Counted from the stretch's first letter, positions 1 through 11,775 are shown. The stretch is 64,000 bases of DNA from Arbacia lixula (GCA_963669155.1 OZ022587.1:3934621-3998620), one strand, 5' to 3'. The notes: generated by a model not told the origin, from the letters alone. Program-made: numbers and translations.

Positions 1-2
1 TC

Positions 3-418
3 CCCCTCTATCCTCTTTCTGCCTCTTTCCTCCTCTTTCCCCCTCTTTCCCCCTCTTTCCCCCTCTTTCCCTCTCTCTTGTTCTCTCTCCCCCTCTCTCC
101 CCCAATCTCCTCCCCTCCCCCTTCCTTCTTCTTTCCCCTCCCATCTCTCCCCACTCCTTTCTTCCAATCTCCCCTTCCCATCTCTCCTTCCCCAATCTTC
201 CCCTCTTTCCTTCCTCCCTCCCCATCTCCCCTCCCCCTCTCCTCTCCCCTCTCCTCTCCCCTACACCTCTCCTCCCCCTCTCCTCCCCCCTCCTCCCCCC
301 TCTCCTCTTCCCCTCTCCTCTTCCCTACCCCTCTCCCCCCTCCTCCCCCCTCTCCTCTTCCCCTCTCCTCTTCCCTACCCCTCTCCCCCTCTCCTCTCCT
401 TCCTCAACTTCCCCTGAT
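3..418. repeat. C/T low-complexity tract
   Basis: A nearly pure pyrimidine stretch of CCCTCTCC-type words with little A or G. It ends in a TCAG acceptor that opens the exon at 422, so it is most likely the 3' end of an intron with an extreme polypyrimidine tract. The open frame through it encodes only Ser/Pro/Leu low complexity and is not taken as coding. Confidence 0.85.
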
Positions 419-421
419 CAG

Positions 422-541
422 ATCATTATGCTGCTGACTGAAGTCCGTGACGCCACCGAGGCTTACATGGAGGACTTGATGAGCATCCAACTCAGCGGAA
501 ACAAACTCAACCCTCTCCTCGAGGAACTGTTCAACTCGTGA
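422..541 (+). CDS. terminal exon of an unrecognised gene (partial)
   Basis: The exon is proposed from a long polypyrimidine tract, a TCAG acceptor at 418-421, balanced codon use and a TGA stop at 539-541. It gives 39 residues, beginning IIMLLTEVRDATEAYMEDL and ending EELFNS. The composition is acidic and leucine-rich, as in a helical C-terminus, with no motif I can assign to a family. The start assumes a phase-0 junction after the acceptor. The rest of the gene lies left of the window. Two AATAAA hexamers (1405 and 1654) could end its transcript. The exon call is fairly secure; function is unknown. Confidence 0.6.
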   Translation: MIMLLTEVRDATEAYMEDLMSIQLSGNKLNPLLEELFNS

Positions 542-1722
542 GATGTATCACCATGGCAACCAACTGACCCTAGCTATGATGCATCCGTATGATATTTCCA
601 ACAATTTTCATTTCTCTTTTTCACTATCTCCATCAATTGAATCATTGTTTTATATGGTGGCTGTGGACTGCAGGTATCAATCTTCAAAAGTCGATATAAA
701 AAGAAGATTGTGTTTGGAAACGTGCTTTGTAATTCTTGTCACAAAAGATTATTTCATGCAGCTTTGGTGATGGAGTATCCGATGGAGGACAGAAAAAGGC
801 CGTGCACATGAGATGCAATTTGATGTGGAGATGTCTTTGAAGTGCATCATAGGATGGAGATGGTGCACATCATAGAGATGGTGATGGTGCGAGACTCTGC
901 TGGAGCAGAGCCCCACCATTATTGAATCTCTTGCACAGCTTGCCTTGGTTGCCTAAAGGATTGTGAGTGAATCCAGACAAATTGACTGTCTATTCTAGCT
1001 CAAAGGATGAGTTCATCAGAAGGCGGGGATTTTCAGATTCTGAGACACCAGTGTTAGTGTTTGTTGTGTGTATTATTTCATAAGCTGCTGAATGTTAATG
1101 CAATCTGTTGACACAACTCACAGATGAATACATGTGTAACATGTCATCTGCAATATAGCATTTGTATCTATAGAAAGTAATGAAATTATGGTCTGTCTGT
1201 GAAAGAATCCAAGTGAAATTAGATTTGTACTGTTTTAAGATTTGTTGTGTGTACATTTTACTGTTCTGGAAAATTCTGAATTTGATGTAATCATCTCAGA
1301 TCTCCATGGTTATCTGTATATGTGTCTCAAGTGCATATGTCACCTGAATTAGTAACCGTTTATGGGCCATTTTCACCTGTTTGCACCATTATTACCCCAT
1401 GAAAAATAAATGATTTTTCAGTGGGTGTCCACCAACTTCACGCGATTAAATGTTTTGGTCTGAAAGGAATTGCCAATGAAACATAAATGAAGAAAGATAA
1501 ACATGCCTTCAGTACACCTCCCTGTAGACCTGTGATAATTCTGTCTTAAACTCCATATTGGCATGAAATTTGCCAGTAAAGTTCTGATTAAATTAAACCT
1601 GCCTTTATCCATAGAGCCAATGTTGACTTCATGGGAACTGTCTCTATAGTACCAATAAACCGCCTGAAACCAACGTTCATCTTTACTTTGTTAGTAAAAA
1701 ACCAATACAGTGAAACATGTCT
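542..1722 (+). other. probable 3' UTR and flank
   Basis: AT-rich sequence after the TGA at 541 with no convincing reading frame. AATAAA occurs at 1405-1410 and 1654-1659, so a long 3' UTR is plausible. No repeat was recognised in it. Confidence 0.4.
1405..1410 (+). promoter_or_regulatory. candidate poly(A) signal of the left-edge gene
   Basis: AATAAA about 865 bp after the stop at 541. A second candidate is at 1654-1659. Which one is used cannot be told from sequence. Confidence 0.3.
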
Positions 1723-2094
1723 TTAAAGGGCATATACTGTACTGGGAAGGCAAAAAAGCCTTCAAAATGTAATTGTTAGCAATCTTCTTGCCAATGGTCT
1801 TAAATTCATGTATTGTCTATTTTAGAAGCTTGCTGAAAGTTATTTGCCCTCAAATGATCCACATATGGAGTAATTAATGATTAATGATTAAATCCTCAAA
1901 ATGTTCGGGCCGAACATTTTGAGGATTTGTGATTTAATCACTCATTACTCAAAATGTAGATCATTTGAGGACAAATAACTTTCAGCAAGCTTCTAAAATA
2001 GACAATACATGAATTTAAGACCATTGACAAGAAGATTGCTAACAATTACATTTTGAAGGCTTTTTGCCTTCCCAGTACAGTATATGCCCTTTAA
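1723..2094. repeat. full-length palindrome (foldback MITE) with TTAA ends
   Basis: The two halves are inverted copies of each other over almost the whole 372 bp, folding around position 1909 (GTTCGGGCCGAAC). The ends read TTAAAGGGCATATACTG and its complement, both carrying TTAA, the duplication typical of piggyBac-type insertions. No coding capacity. The palindrome is read directly; the superfamily is an inference. Confidence 0.85.
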
Positions 2095-2251
2095 TCTGTC
2101 ATTGGGTTGTACTATTTGAGTAGAATACTAAAAGAACAGACCTCAAACCTTTAATCAATTAAAAAACTGCTGCTATATTAAATTTTAAAGATTGTTTCCT
2201 TCTAACACATGGCTCTCAGTGATTTCCAAGGCTGTGTTAGCATTACATGAA

Positions 2252-2625
2252 CATTATTATTATTATTACTTATTACTTATATAGCGCTTTTCCCATAAGG
2301 CCCAAAGCACTTACAATGAATTAAGTAGAATTACATAATCTGAAACTACGTACTACAAAAGAGATGGGTTTTTAATGCCTTTCTGAAAATTGATAGTGAT
2401 GGAGACTGTCTAATTGTAAGTGGCAAATCATTCCAGTGTTTTGAAGCTGACACAGTGAAGGTTCTATCGCCGGCTAATGTACGAGTTTTTGGATATGTGA
2501 GACGAAGAGTGTCACTGGCCGACCTAAGTGCTCTTGCTGGTGTATACAGAGTCAAGCAATTAGTTAAATACTCTGGAGCCTGTTCGTTCAGTATTTTGTA
2601 GACAAACATAACTCTAATCTCGCAT
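2252..2625 (-). mobile_element. 5'-truncated non-LTR retrotransposon (LINE) 3' end
   Basis: The minus-strand frame 2609-2346 encodes the C-terminal tail of a LINE reverse-transcriptase polyprotein: a LRSASDTLRL stretch, then GDRTFTVSASKHWNDLP, then a SIFRKALKTHLF ending, a widespread arrangement in CR1/L2/RTE-like elements. It is followed on the same strand by a short 3' UTR with a GCGCTATATAAG motif and a TAATAATAAT simple tail, the usual end of such elements. An in-frame stop lies just upstream, so only the last fragment was inserted. The clade was not resolved. Confidence 0.85.
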
Positions 2626-3797
2626 CAAGGTATGGGTTAGTAATAGTCCAGAAACAGGGACCTGTATCAAATGATGAATTTGTGCGATATTGCTGCATTT
2701 TTACACATGTATTCACTTAAAAACCTGTAGAGCAGCCGTTCATGTGGCGCACGAAATTTTAAGGAGAAATGAGGAGATTCCTTGGGCTGACGTCAGGATG
2801 ATATGGGCATTACTTCATGTATAGTATTAAGATTATGCAGAGTTTTTTTTGTAGATATTTGTTTTTTCTAGTCTCGTAAAGTGCCTAGCTACTAGCAAGA
2901 TGGGTTGACGTGCGACGGATGACTTGTATGATGCTCAGAGATACAGACTTATTGTTAATTTAAATCGCTAGTCAAGTTGCGATCAATCACAATTATTTAT
3001 AAGACTTGGCCCCAGTGTTTATTTTTGATACTGGATATGAAAAATTCATAACCCCAAACCTCATGAAATTATTTGTGGTGCCTAGTCTTAGAAGTTTTTT
3101 TTTTCTTAAGAGGAGAGCATGTGTAACTGACTTTGCGAAGGTGCCTAAATTTGAAATTAAAAGTCAGAATATGTGGTGTTTAGACATCACTTTTTTTCTT
3201 GAGAGGAGAGCAAGCCGGCGTGTTCGTCTGACTTTGAAAAGGTGCCTACATGGGGAACTGAGATTTGATGATATGTCCACATCGGGTCATCTGTCTAACA
3301 AGCTGAGCGCTGTATGCTGCATTTATGGTTCGGACTTAATAGTGAGATATGTTTTCTAATCGTAATGACGCTGATTTCCTTTGTATATAGGGTCACCTCT
3401 TCTGTTTCCTGAGAACATTCCATGTTTGTAACTTACCTAAAGGGATAATCATGATTTGACAAAAAGACATGCATGCAGAATGGTTGTATATATCTATTTT
3501 TATTTGATTCTTTTATTTCTGGGTTTGGATTTTTAACTGCGTTTTAATAATTTTTGTATAGTTATGCTTCAAGTGCTCGTAGGTAGCTGCTTCATTTTGG
3601 AAGTCATTTTTTTTTCATCACTGAAATATTCACTCTATTTGTATAGTATATGGATGTTTGGGGGCATTTTTCTGAAAAGAAATGTAACAAGAGTAATGTT
3701 AGTTTGTGTTGTGTGTTACATATGTTATGATGTTCGTTTATGTAAAATACTCACATGATCAGTTATGTAATTTTGTCTTGTTTGAGGTTTTCAAGCT
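2626..3797. other. intergenic, no gene seen
   Basis: AT-rich DNA with several T-runs. Near 2972-3012 a sequence ending GACTTGGCCCC resembles the ends of the foldback at 35716-35857. No supported coding sequence; the 117-codon open frame near 3006 has no recognisable similarity or splice context. Confidence 0.4.
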
Positions 3798-3940
3798 GGG
3801 GCCATGTTTCATAAAACATGTAATTCATACTATAAATGACCTTAATCGATCAGAGTTGCTTATCATCCAATGAAATAAAAGAATGACTGTTACATAGCTA
3901 AACAAAATACATTGATGATATGTTTTATGCAACAGGGCCT
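3798..3940. repeat. short foldback with GGGCC..CATAAAA ends
   Basis: The left end GGGCCATGTTTCATAAAAC and the right end (complement of TTTTATGCAACAGGGCCT) match as inverted repeats, about 18 of 21 positions. The 143-bp element is AT-rich with no coding sequence. Its ends resemble those of the elements at 4212 and 21851. Confidence 0.65.
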
Positions 3941-4211
3941 TGGTGAAAATGAAAATGCTGCTTAAATGGTTGACCTGACTCAACCTTAAAAAATTGAAAT
4001 ATGGAAGTGAAATATGTAGTTTAGTATAATGTTTACAAATATATGTCATTTTTGTGCTTTTGTTTGTGTAAGAATACACATGCAAACCAATATAGCAGCA
4101 CTTTATCAGGCAACATATGAGTTAAAGAGTGCTGGTGTCCGTAGGTATATAAACAAAGTTATCGTAACTTGTTTGGGTTTCCTGCAACATATATGTAGAG
4201 CACCAAGTTCT

Positions 4212-4371
4212 GTGCCCTGTTGCATAAAATTTACTGTTGATGGTAACTTTGCTATCAATGGCAACTGCTATGGCAACCTTGAATTTGATTGGCTGTTGAG
4301 CAATGTTACCATGGTAGTTACCATTGGTGATAGAATCACTATCAATGGTAAGTTTTGTGCAATGGGGCCCT
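4212..4371. repeat. foldback MITE, GGGCCCTGTTGCATAAAA family, copy 1
   Basis: Inverted ends around a body rich in GGTAACT/AGTTACC and CATTGATGGTAAC words that fold back on themselves. A closely similar copy is at 21851-22009 and a partial one near 34994-35105. Such elements are non-coding and can form stable hairpins. Confidence 0.75.
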
Positions 4372-4571
4372 GATATGACAGGGGAAGTTGTAACGTCACT
4401 GATAATGTGAAGTTAGACCACTCTCTCTGTTTAGCACTGTAAGCACGCAAGCATGCCATGAAATCGTCATGCGTTGCATGTGTGACTTTTCTCAGCAGGA
4501 AAGCACACAAATCCCATAGAGCAGCATTTGTGTGGCTGATGAAGGGTTAATTGGAGAGCAGGTAGTGTGTG

Positions 4572-5079
4572 TTAAAGGGATAGTTCACCCTGAAAATAAG
4601 TTGATCTCAATACAAGCAGACACATGAAAGAAACATATTAGTGAAGGTTTGATGAAAATCCATCAAGGGATAAGAAAGTGATGATCTTTTAAAAGGAAAT
4701 TAGTTTGTGATGTCACATGCGATGTGCTCTCTGATATGTTATGTACATTTTTTGGGGGGAAAATATTAATTTTCTCAAAATTCTATGCATCATTTTACCT
4801 GTGCATTTGATACATCATGAGAAATAAATTTTTACAAACAGATATGGATACAAAATAATCATTCCGTTGTCAAAAAACAGAAAAAGAGCAATTTGTGGAA
4901 TTATACTGCACACAATATGCGAGAGCACCTCGCACGGGACGTCACAAAAGTGAAATTTCAAAAGATCATAATTTTCTTATGCTCAGATGGATTCTCATCA
5001 AACCTTCACTGATATGTTTCTTTCATGTTTCTGCTTTTATTGTAGCCAACTTTTCTTCAGGGTGACCTATCCATTTTAA
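4572..5079. repeat. TTAA-ended foldback MITE (AGGGATAGTTCACCCTGAA family), copy 1
   Basis: Long inverted arms start TTAAAGGGATAGTTCACC and run through ACATGAAAGAAACATAT, TGATGAAAATC and GTGATGTCAC words; the right arm is their complement. The copies at 55855-56363, 45626-46040 and 21402-21633 share the ends and a central GACGTCACAA motif. Both termini carry TTAA. Non-coding. Confidence 0.85.
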
Positions 5080-5581
5080 CCTGTTAATGCAGGGATGATT
5101 TCATCCCCATAGACTTTACACTGGATCAATAACTTCCCAGAAGCTTAGGGGTTAACTTGAAAAATGATGTGATGCGCATGTGTGATATGTTAAATGTTCA
5201 ACCCAGACTGCGGATATATATGCCTTATGGACATGATAAATCCTCATTGTTATGTACTGGTTGGTGTGAGTGTGTGTTTGTATACAATAACTAACACACT
5301 GTTTTCAGGTTTGTGTCAACAATCAAGAACCTCTTGCTGTATCGACGTTGAATATAAAGTCTATGTTTTGAAAAGGTAACTAGCACTGTGTACACCCTGT
5401 TTTAGTCTCCATCATTGAATATGTTTGAAATGTGATACTGGTATATAACATGTATCATATTGATATGTCTCGTTATATTCATAGTGGGATGTGTGTTGTC
5501 ATGACGATATGTCAGTGAAATGTGTCACAGTTATGTGACAATTTCATTATTGGCCTTTATAACTGGTGTGTGTTGGTTGTG
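5080..5581. other. intergenic spacer
   Basis: Between the MITE and the tandem array. No gene or clear repeat seen. Confidence 0.3.
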
Positions 5582-6085
5582 TATCTTGTCATTGTGTAAT
5601 TACTGTCACTGTAATTACAACCACTGTGTCATTGGTACTGTGTCATTACTGTCACTGTCATTTCTGTGATTTTGTATTACTATCACTGTGTAATTACTGT
5701 CAAAGTGTAATTACTATCAGTGTTTAATTACTGTCACTGTGTAATTACTGTCAAAGTGTAATTACTATCAGTGTGTAATTACTGTCACTGTGTAATTACA
5801 GTCACTGTGTATTGACTGTCAAAGTTTAATCACTATCAGTGTGTTATTACTGTCACTGTATTTACTGTCATTGTGTAATTACTATCCTTGTAATTATTGT
5901 CACTGTAATCACTCTCAGTGTGTAATTACTGTCACTGTAATGACTCACTGTAATTATTGTAACTGTAATTACTGTCATTGTAGTTACTGTCATTGTGTAA
6001 TTACTCTCCTCGCAATTATTGTCACTGTAATTACTATCACTGTGTAATTACTGTCACAGTAATTCCTGTCACTGTGTATTTACAG
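5582..6085. repeat. degenerate tandem array of GTGTAATTACTGTCACT
   Basis: More than 20 imperfect units of about 17 bp built from GTGTAATTACTGTCACT, with variants TCAAAGTGTAATTACTATCA and TCACTGTAATTATTG. The 5841-6047 open frame is the array read in one frame and is not a gene. TAATTA homeodomain-type cores recur in every unit. Confidence 0.9.
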
Positions 6086-6433
6086 TCACTTCTGTAATAT
6101 ATCATTACTGCCTTTTGTGATATCTGTGTAGTGGTTGTGAAGGTTTGCCTTATCATGTGAAGGTTATGTGGGTCCATTCAGCCCGTCCGTCCTTATCAGT
6201 GTAACAATTCAAATGTTTTCTAGGAGGACTATTTTGTGATGGCTTCACACCAATTTTGGGCAGGTTGACGTTTTACCTTCAAGGGGCAACACTTTCACAC
6301 TAAAATTCATAAATGAAATAAAGTGATGGTGAATTCTAAAAAGTAGACAGTGACAGTGTACCTCATGTGCAGGCCTCAAATGTAAAGTTGTGTATATAGA
6401 TGGAGATTTATACCATCGTATGTTAAGACCATA

Positions 6434-6662
6434 ATAGAGTAACAAAGTATGACGTCACTTGAGCATGTTGTCAAGACAACTGGTTCTAAACTATGCGGGT
6501 AGATCAAGCAGTGGTGATATAAGTAGGGGCATTTATTAGGCGTGCCTGAAACTATCCTGCTAGACAATGTCAGACCAGTAAATCTCTCTCTTGAGGGCTG
6601 TTTATTAGAACCAGAGACCCGTACAACACTGGATATGACGACACCGCTTTGGTACTTTATAC
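6434..6662. repeat. MITE with TGACGTCA-type ends, copy 1
   Basis: The inverted ends combine TACCAAAGCGGTGTCGTCAT with a TATGACGTCACTTGAGCATG arm, enclosing about 230 bp. Shared inner words (CTAGACAATGTC, TTAGAACCAG, TGTCAAGACAA) recur in copies 8601-8816 and 19994-20222. Confidence 0.7.
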
Positions 6663-7405
6663 TGCTTGAGAGTAGCTCCAAAATTAGAGAAGCTAAAAAG
6701 TAAATATTAAAAGGGGGTTAATTGACTGGTGTAATTTTCACCTCATCATCTGTAAATATTGTCTTGTATAGGTCCTTATCTTGGCAATGTTGAAGTGAAT
6801 ATAGTAATCGAATCAACTGGAGCAATGCTGTACAGAGAGATGCTCCTTGTCAAGTTTTGAGTACAATAAACTTATAAGCACCAACAAGATCATTTGCTTC
6901 AAATTCAAAGTGGTATTCCAATCCCAACATGAATCGCTCTAAAAAGAAGCAGAAAAATATGAGAAGCAAGACCAAGTGTGAAGAAAATCATACAAACACT
7001 GAGATAGTTATGAATGTTATGAAAGTTATGAATTATATAAAGATTATTTTGCAAGTTATTTTTGGACTAGAGTTCCCCGTTATAAAAGTTTCCATTTGAA
7101 TAACAACTTGAGCTTGATCAGTAGCACACTAAAAATAAGTTTCCATGCATTTTTAAAAATTCCACTTCACTGTTAACCTTTGTATTTCACAAATTGAAAA
7201 CTGATCCTTTAAGATAATTAAACTTTTGGTAATATCACATGGTTGTATTCTTTCAGAATAAGTGACCCACTTCTGGGGTGAAGAAAGGAAAAGAAAGAGT
7301 GAAAAAGAAAATAGATTATTGTTTTGTAACTATTAAACTAAAATCTTTTTTTCTTTTCTTTTTTTTTGTAGGTATTTGTTTCCATGTTGTCATGTCTTGA
7401 TCCGT
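6663..7405. other. intergenic, no gene seen
   Basis: AT-rich, featureless to the eye, with a T-rich stretch before 7380. No supported open frame. Confidence 0.3.
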
Positions 7406-7481
7406 GAACTAGAAATAGCTTGGGTGGTTAAGTCGCTGCCCGGTAAGCAGTAGATTGCAGGTTCAAATCCTGTCTGGTTCC
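7406..7481 (+). tRNA. tRNA-like Pol III unit (probable tRNA pseudogene or SINE head)
   Basis: A cloverleaf can be drawn: acceptor arms GAACTAG (7406-7412) and CTGGTTC (7474-7480) pair; D stem GCTT/AAGT encloses GGGTGGTT; anticodon stem CTGC/GCAG encloses loop CCGGTAA (anticodon GGT if taken literally, Thr); T stem GCAGG/CCTGT encloses TTCAAAT. The A box TAGCTTGGGTGGTTAAG and B box GGTTCAAATCC are good, and a T6 terminator follows at once. Against a working tRNA: five rather than two bases join the acceptor and D stems, position 33 is C rather than T, and a GGT anticodon is unusual for eukaryotic Thr. A tRNA-derived pseudogene or SINE promoter is more likely. Confidence 0.5.
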
Positions 7482-8600
7482 AAGATTTTTTCCTGACTTG
7501 TTCTTCATTTATTTACAGGATGGAGCATGCTAACCTTACTACTGGGTGTATGCCTAAAAGTCCCTTTGTAAATTGAAATTGCCCCAGAAAGATCTGTCAA
7601 TAAAATCTAGCCAAAAATCTTTGTGTATGGATGAGATAGTAAGGTAGTTACACAGATAAAACTGCTCCCTATTTTCTTTTGGCTTGTTTTTGCTGGTGCT
7701 CATGAAGCTAAATTTGGTTAAAAGGAACAAGGCAAATGAACCTTGGTGCTGTAAATACTTGGATAGAGGGGAAGTCTGCTTCATATAAGGGGGATTCAAT
7801 CATGAAAACAAATTTACTATTTGCTATTTTAGATTTTGTATTTGCCATTGATGTATATTTTCTTCTTACAATCATTTCGGCATTGCTTGCACAAAGGGTT
7901 GAATTTGAAGAAATATTTTTGGTACATATCTCGCTCCATCGTTACGATCTTCAACTTTTAAGAATATGGGTCGATGAAAGGGGTATTGACTGATGTGCTT
8001 GTTTTAATGTGAGAGAGCTTTTTCTTCCTTTTGGGTTATTTTTTTTTAAAGAAATGTAACATATTCATTAAAAGGGATTTATTTGAACGGATTTCCATGA
8101 ATATTTGACATATGTTTCTCACGAGAAATTAATGTATATCTGCAACTCATGGAATGACTTGTGCACAGGGTCTGCAAACCCAAGACTACATTGTAGTCCG
8201 GCTTGGGGCTACCTCATTACACCTCAGAATGAAATAATTACATTGCCATGGTTACTCGTCATTCAACATTTATCAAGATTTTAAAGCAAAAATAATTCAC
8301 TCTGAACAAGCCATAGTGTCTATTGTAAATGATTTACAAGTAGATTTCAGCTGCGAAACATTGCATTCTCTCATTCATACATCTTGAAATGCTGCTAGCC
8401 AAATATCATGAAAATGTTTTTTTTTTATACTTGTTCAACCCATTCTTACTGTATCACAGCTGGTGCATTTGTTTTCCTAGTGATTCAAACACATTGCATA
8501 GGATAGCATATTGTCTGTCTGATAAAGAATTTGATGAAAATGACAATTTGATGTAGGTGATGGGGAGGGTTTTTTTTGTGTGCTTTTAATACAACTGTGA
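7482..8600. other. intergenic, no gene seen
   Basis: AT-rich intergenic DNA. Short open frames around 7554-7993 have no family features and no splice context. Confidence 0.3.
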
Positions 8601-8816
8601 ATAGTGTACCGAAGTGGTGTCGTCATACGAGCATGCTGTCAAGACAATTAGCTCTCAAGAAACTCACTCCAGTGAGAGGTTTAGCGGTCCGATGTTGTCT
8701 ATTGGGCTAGTGTCGGGCATTCCCAATTACAGTCCCCATTGTGATCACCCTCATTGTTTAGAACCAGTTGCCTTGACGATAATGCTCAAATGACGTCACA
8801 TTTCGGTACTCATTGG
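8601..8816. repeat. MITE with TGACGTCA-type ends, copy 2
   Basis: Ends GTGTACCGAAGTGGTGTCGT and the complement of TGACGTCACATTTCGGTACT form inverted repeats. Shares inner words with the copies at 6434 and 19994, including GGGCTAGTGTCGGGCA. Confidence 0.75.
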
Positions 8817-10618
8817 GAAGACAATATCCATGTAGAAGGATTGTGGACTTATATTAGAAATTACATGTATGGAAATGATCATTTGGAAAAAACGAACTCA
8901 AACTTTCCTCTTCAATTGTCAAAAGAGATGTGTGAATAAAGAAGTAGTTGTTCTCCCAGCAACTCAGTTAAATTTACCACTGTGGGTATGAAGATGTGTA
9001 TTAAGTCAAAGCAATTTCCAAGGCTCAGTATTGTGAGGGTTAAAATAAATATATTAAGTCCAAACCTCCATAGAAGTTACATGTTTTCGTTGTATAAGCT
9101 AGTGAGGTATGCGACAGTAGCCTTCGCATTCATTTATCTATTAAGAATCTCATGAAAGTGATAGGTTTCTATGACAACGCTGGTATGGAGTAGCTGTGGA
9201 TAAGCCTACAAATGACGAGCCTTCTTTCCTTCTGCTGTGTTTTTAATCTTGCCTCGCAATTATTTGATAAAATGCAATCTACTGTAAGAGCAAACACGAT
9301 AGCCATGTACATCTCATCATGCCTGGTTTTGATGAATCCACTGACTGCCGGCTCGTATGGTAATATATCCATTCCAATTCAGTGATATATGATTCCGCCA
9401 AATCCTTCAGGGAAAATGCAACTCTGAATTATTGAAGATTTTGACTGAGAACAATAACGGCAGGATAGGATTCGATGGCAGTGGAATATGGAGATACATG
9501 CAGAGAAACATATATATTAGTATATTAAGAACTGTTCGGATAAGTTTTTTTTATGATTTTTTTGTATGAGGAATCTGCTAATAGTGATAATGTCACATTG
9601 AGGGATAGTCTGGTACTAGAGTGCTTTCATAAAAAATTATGATTGATGTTTGGAGAACAAAGGATGCATTTTCAGACACTACAGAAAATTCTTGTCATTT
9701 AATTAAAGAGCTACCTGATACTTTTGATGTTGTTTGGGAAATTGTAAGACCAATGAATTTCCAAAAGACAATTAATTTACCTGAATTTCGTGTGCATTTA
9801 ATGTACCAACATGGATATTATCATGTGTCTCTACAGACTACAGTGAATGACAAGAATTGTTATGGAGCATTTTCTACAGTGTGACATTCATTGTTTCTCC
9901 AGACATGAATCATGACTTCATACCAAACACTCTGTACCATATTATGCAATTGTGTGACATTATGTGTCTGCGATGTTACCGGTTGTAACAAAAGCTGAGC
10001 TCTAAATATGTGAATATGCATACTATGTTTAATGTTCAACTGCAGTTGTGTATTATGTATATTTCTGTTATAGCAAAGTGCCAACTGAATCTGTTATTGT
10101 AATTGTATGTTTGTGAAACCAAAATCATCTCCTCCCCCACCCCCACCTCCCCTTACAAAACCAATTTTGCAGCTTAACGATTCCAAAACTGGAATATAAG
10201 AGTCTTTATTTTTATCTTGCGATTATAAAAACAGTACTTGTTTTTCAACTGAAAAAAATGCGTCTAACCTGAAAAAAATCTTAGCCTTAGAAATATTTGT
10301 ATGAAATTATTTGCATCAATTACATTTTGCGTCAATTATATTAGCCTATCAGAAATGTCGGAATAGATATCAGGAGAAACTTTACTTCTTCCAGATGTAT
10401 TGCTTTTACAGAAATATTTTTAATCAGGCAGGAATATCTTTGTTTTTCTTTTCTTTTTAGAAATTATGAAATGAAATGCTCAAAGTGCGGAAATAACTAT
10501 CATGACTATTGAAATTGAAATATAACTCATGGAAAGATCTTATATAAAGTCGTATGTGAATGTGGAACCTCTATACCTTGCTCCGAATGAAAGACCCTAG
10601 AGGCAATGAAATAAATGG
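8817..10618. other. intergenic, no gene seen
   Basis: About 1.8 kb of AT-rich sequence. An 81-codon open frame at 9639-9884 has mixed amino-acid composition but no motif, homology or splice signals that I recognise, so no gene is called. Confidence 0.3.
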
Positions 10619-10850
10619 GATATATATATATATATAAACATATATATATGTATGTATGAAAACATATGAATGAAGATCCTTTCTCTTCATATTTTGTGTG
10701 TAGTGTCGTCGCATTGTTGGATAATCAATAGTTGTCATTTTAGTTGCAGATTTGTGATAGTTGATCCAGTGGGAGTATATAATGTGTGTGTGTCTGTGTG
10801 TGTGTGTTTGTTTGTGTGTGTGTGTGTGTGTGTGTTTGTGTGTGTGTGTC
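10619..10850. repeat. (TA)n and (GT)n microsatellites
   Basis: (TA)n at about 10619-10652 and (GT)n with TTTG interruptions at about 10783-10850, separated by about 130 bp of plain sequence. Confidence 0.9.
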
Positions 10851-10934
10851 ATCTGACATCTGTTCTGCTCACACAACCAATGGTGCCATTAACAGAAGTG
10901 GGCCATTGATATGAGACATTTATACATTCCGGAG

Positions 10935-11040
10935 AAGCTGTTGCCACGCATTCACGTTCGTAATTGTTAAAATACCAGAAAAGCACATTTTGAGAACACT
11001 TGGCGGTGGCGTCGAGCATGGGTTCAAAGAAAGAACACAT
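10935..11040. repeat. fragment of the 722-bp TTAA MITE
   Basis: Words including CACGTTCGTAATTGTTAAAA, CAGAAAAGCACATTTTGAGA and CATGGGTTCAAAGAAAGAA align with 57020-57122 of the intact copy. The termini are missing, so this is a fragment. Confidence 0.65.
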
Positions 11041-11176
11041 ACATATGATACTTCCCTAACGGTCTCCCTTCCCAAATCGAGCAAACTAGTTATTTACAGT
11101 ATACTTTCTGGAAATTATATGAAAGAGTACAAAAATATCAAAAATTATGTGGTAAGATGTGGTCAAGAGTGTCTGT

Positions 11177-11326
11177 TGCACCACAAATTGTCGTCCCTGC
11201 ACAAATTGACGTCGACGACAATTTGTGCAGAACCCTGACACCACAAATTGTCGTCCCTGCACAAATTGACGTCGACGACAATTTGTGCAGGGGGCTGACA
11301 CCACAAATTGTCGTCCCCCCTCGAAA
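11177..11326. repeat. palindromic iteron array, left copy (60-bp period)
   Basis: CCACAAATTGTCG recurs at 11180, 11240 and 11300, giving a 60-bp period. Each unit contains a near-perfect palindrome of CACAAATTGACGTCG with its complement. The array is inverted relative to the one at 18000-18245. Confidence 0.9.
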
Positions 11327-11480
11327 CACATTCAATATGACGTTGAAGCCTTCAAGGCCATTAGGGGCTTACATTTTGGGTAATATAATAATTCCTGACA
11401 AACATAATACATGAAAACCAACACATAACTCAAGTGTATGAATGCACACAAACCAAAATAAAAGGTCACGTTAAAGTTTG

Positions 11481-11775
11481 TGTGTGTGTGTGTGTGTGTA
11501 CGTGTGTGCGTGAGTGTGTGTGTTTGCGTGCGTGCATGTGTGAGTGTGTGCGTGAGAGTGTGTGTGCGTGCATGTGTGTGTGATTGTGTGTGTGCCTGTG
11601 TGTGAGTGTGAGTGTGTGTGCATGTGTGTGTGATTGTGTGTGCGTATGTGTGTGTGTGTGTGTATGAGCGTGTGTGTGCGTGTGTGAGTATGTGCGTGTG
11701 TGTGTGAATGTGTGCGTGTGTGCGTGTGTGTGTGTGTGAGTGTGTGTGTGCGGGTGTATGTGTATGTGCGTATAA
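11481..11775. repeat. imperfect (GT)n tract
   Basis: About 295 bp of TG-rich repeat with GTGCGTG and GTGAGTG variants. Non-coding. Confidence 0.95.

Noticed and set aside
78-437. 119-codon Ser/Pro-rich open frame
   Set aside because: Translation of a C/T low-complexity tract; the real exon begins after the acceptor in another frame.
9639-9884. 81-codon open frame
   Set aside because: No start context, motif, splice signal or family similarity recognised; length is expected by chance in 64 kb.
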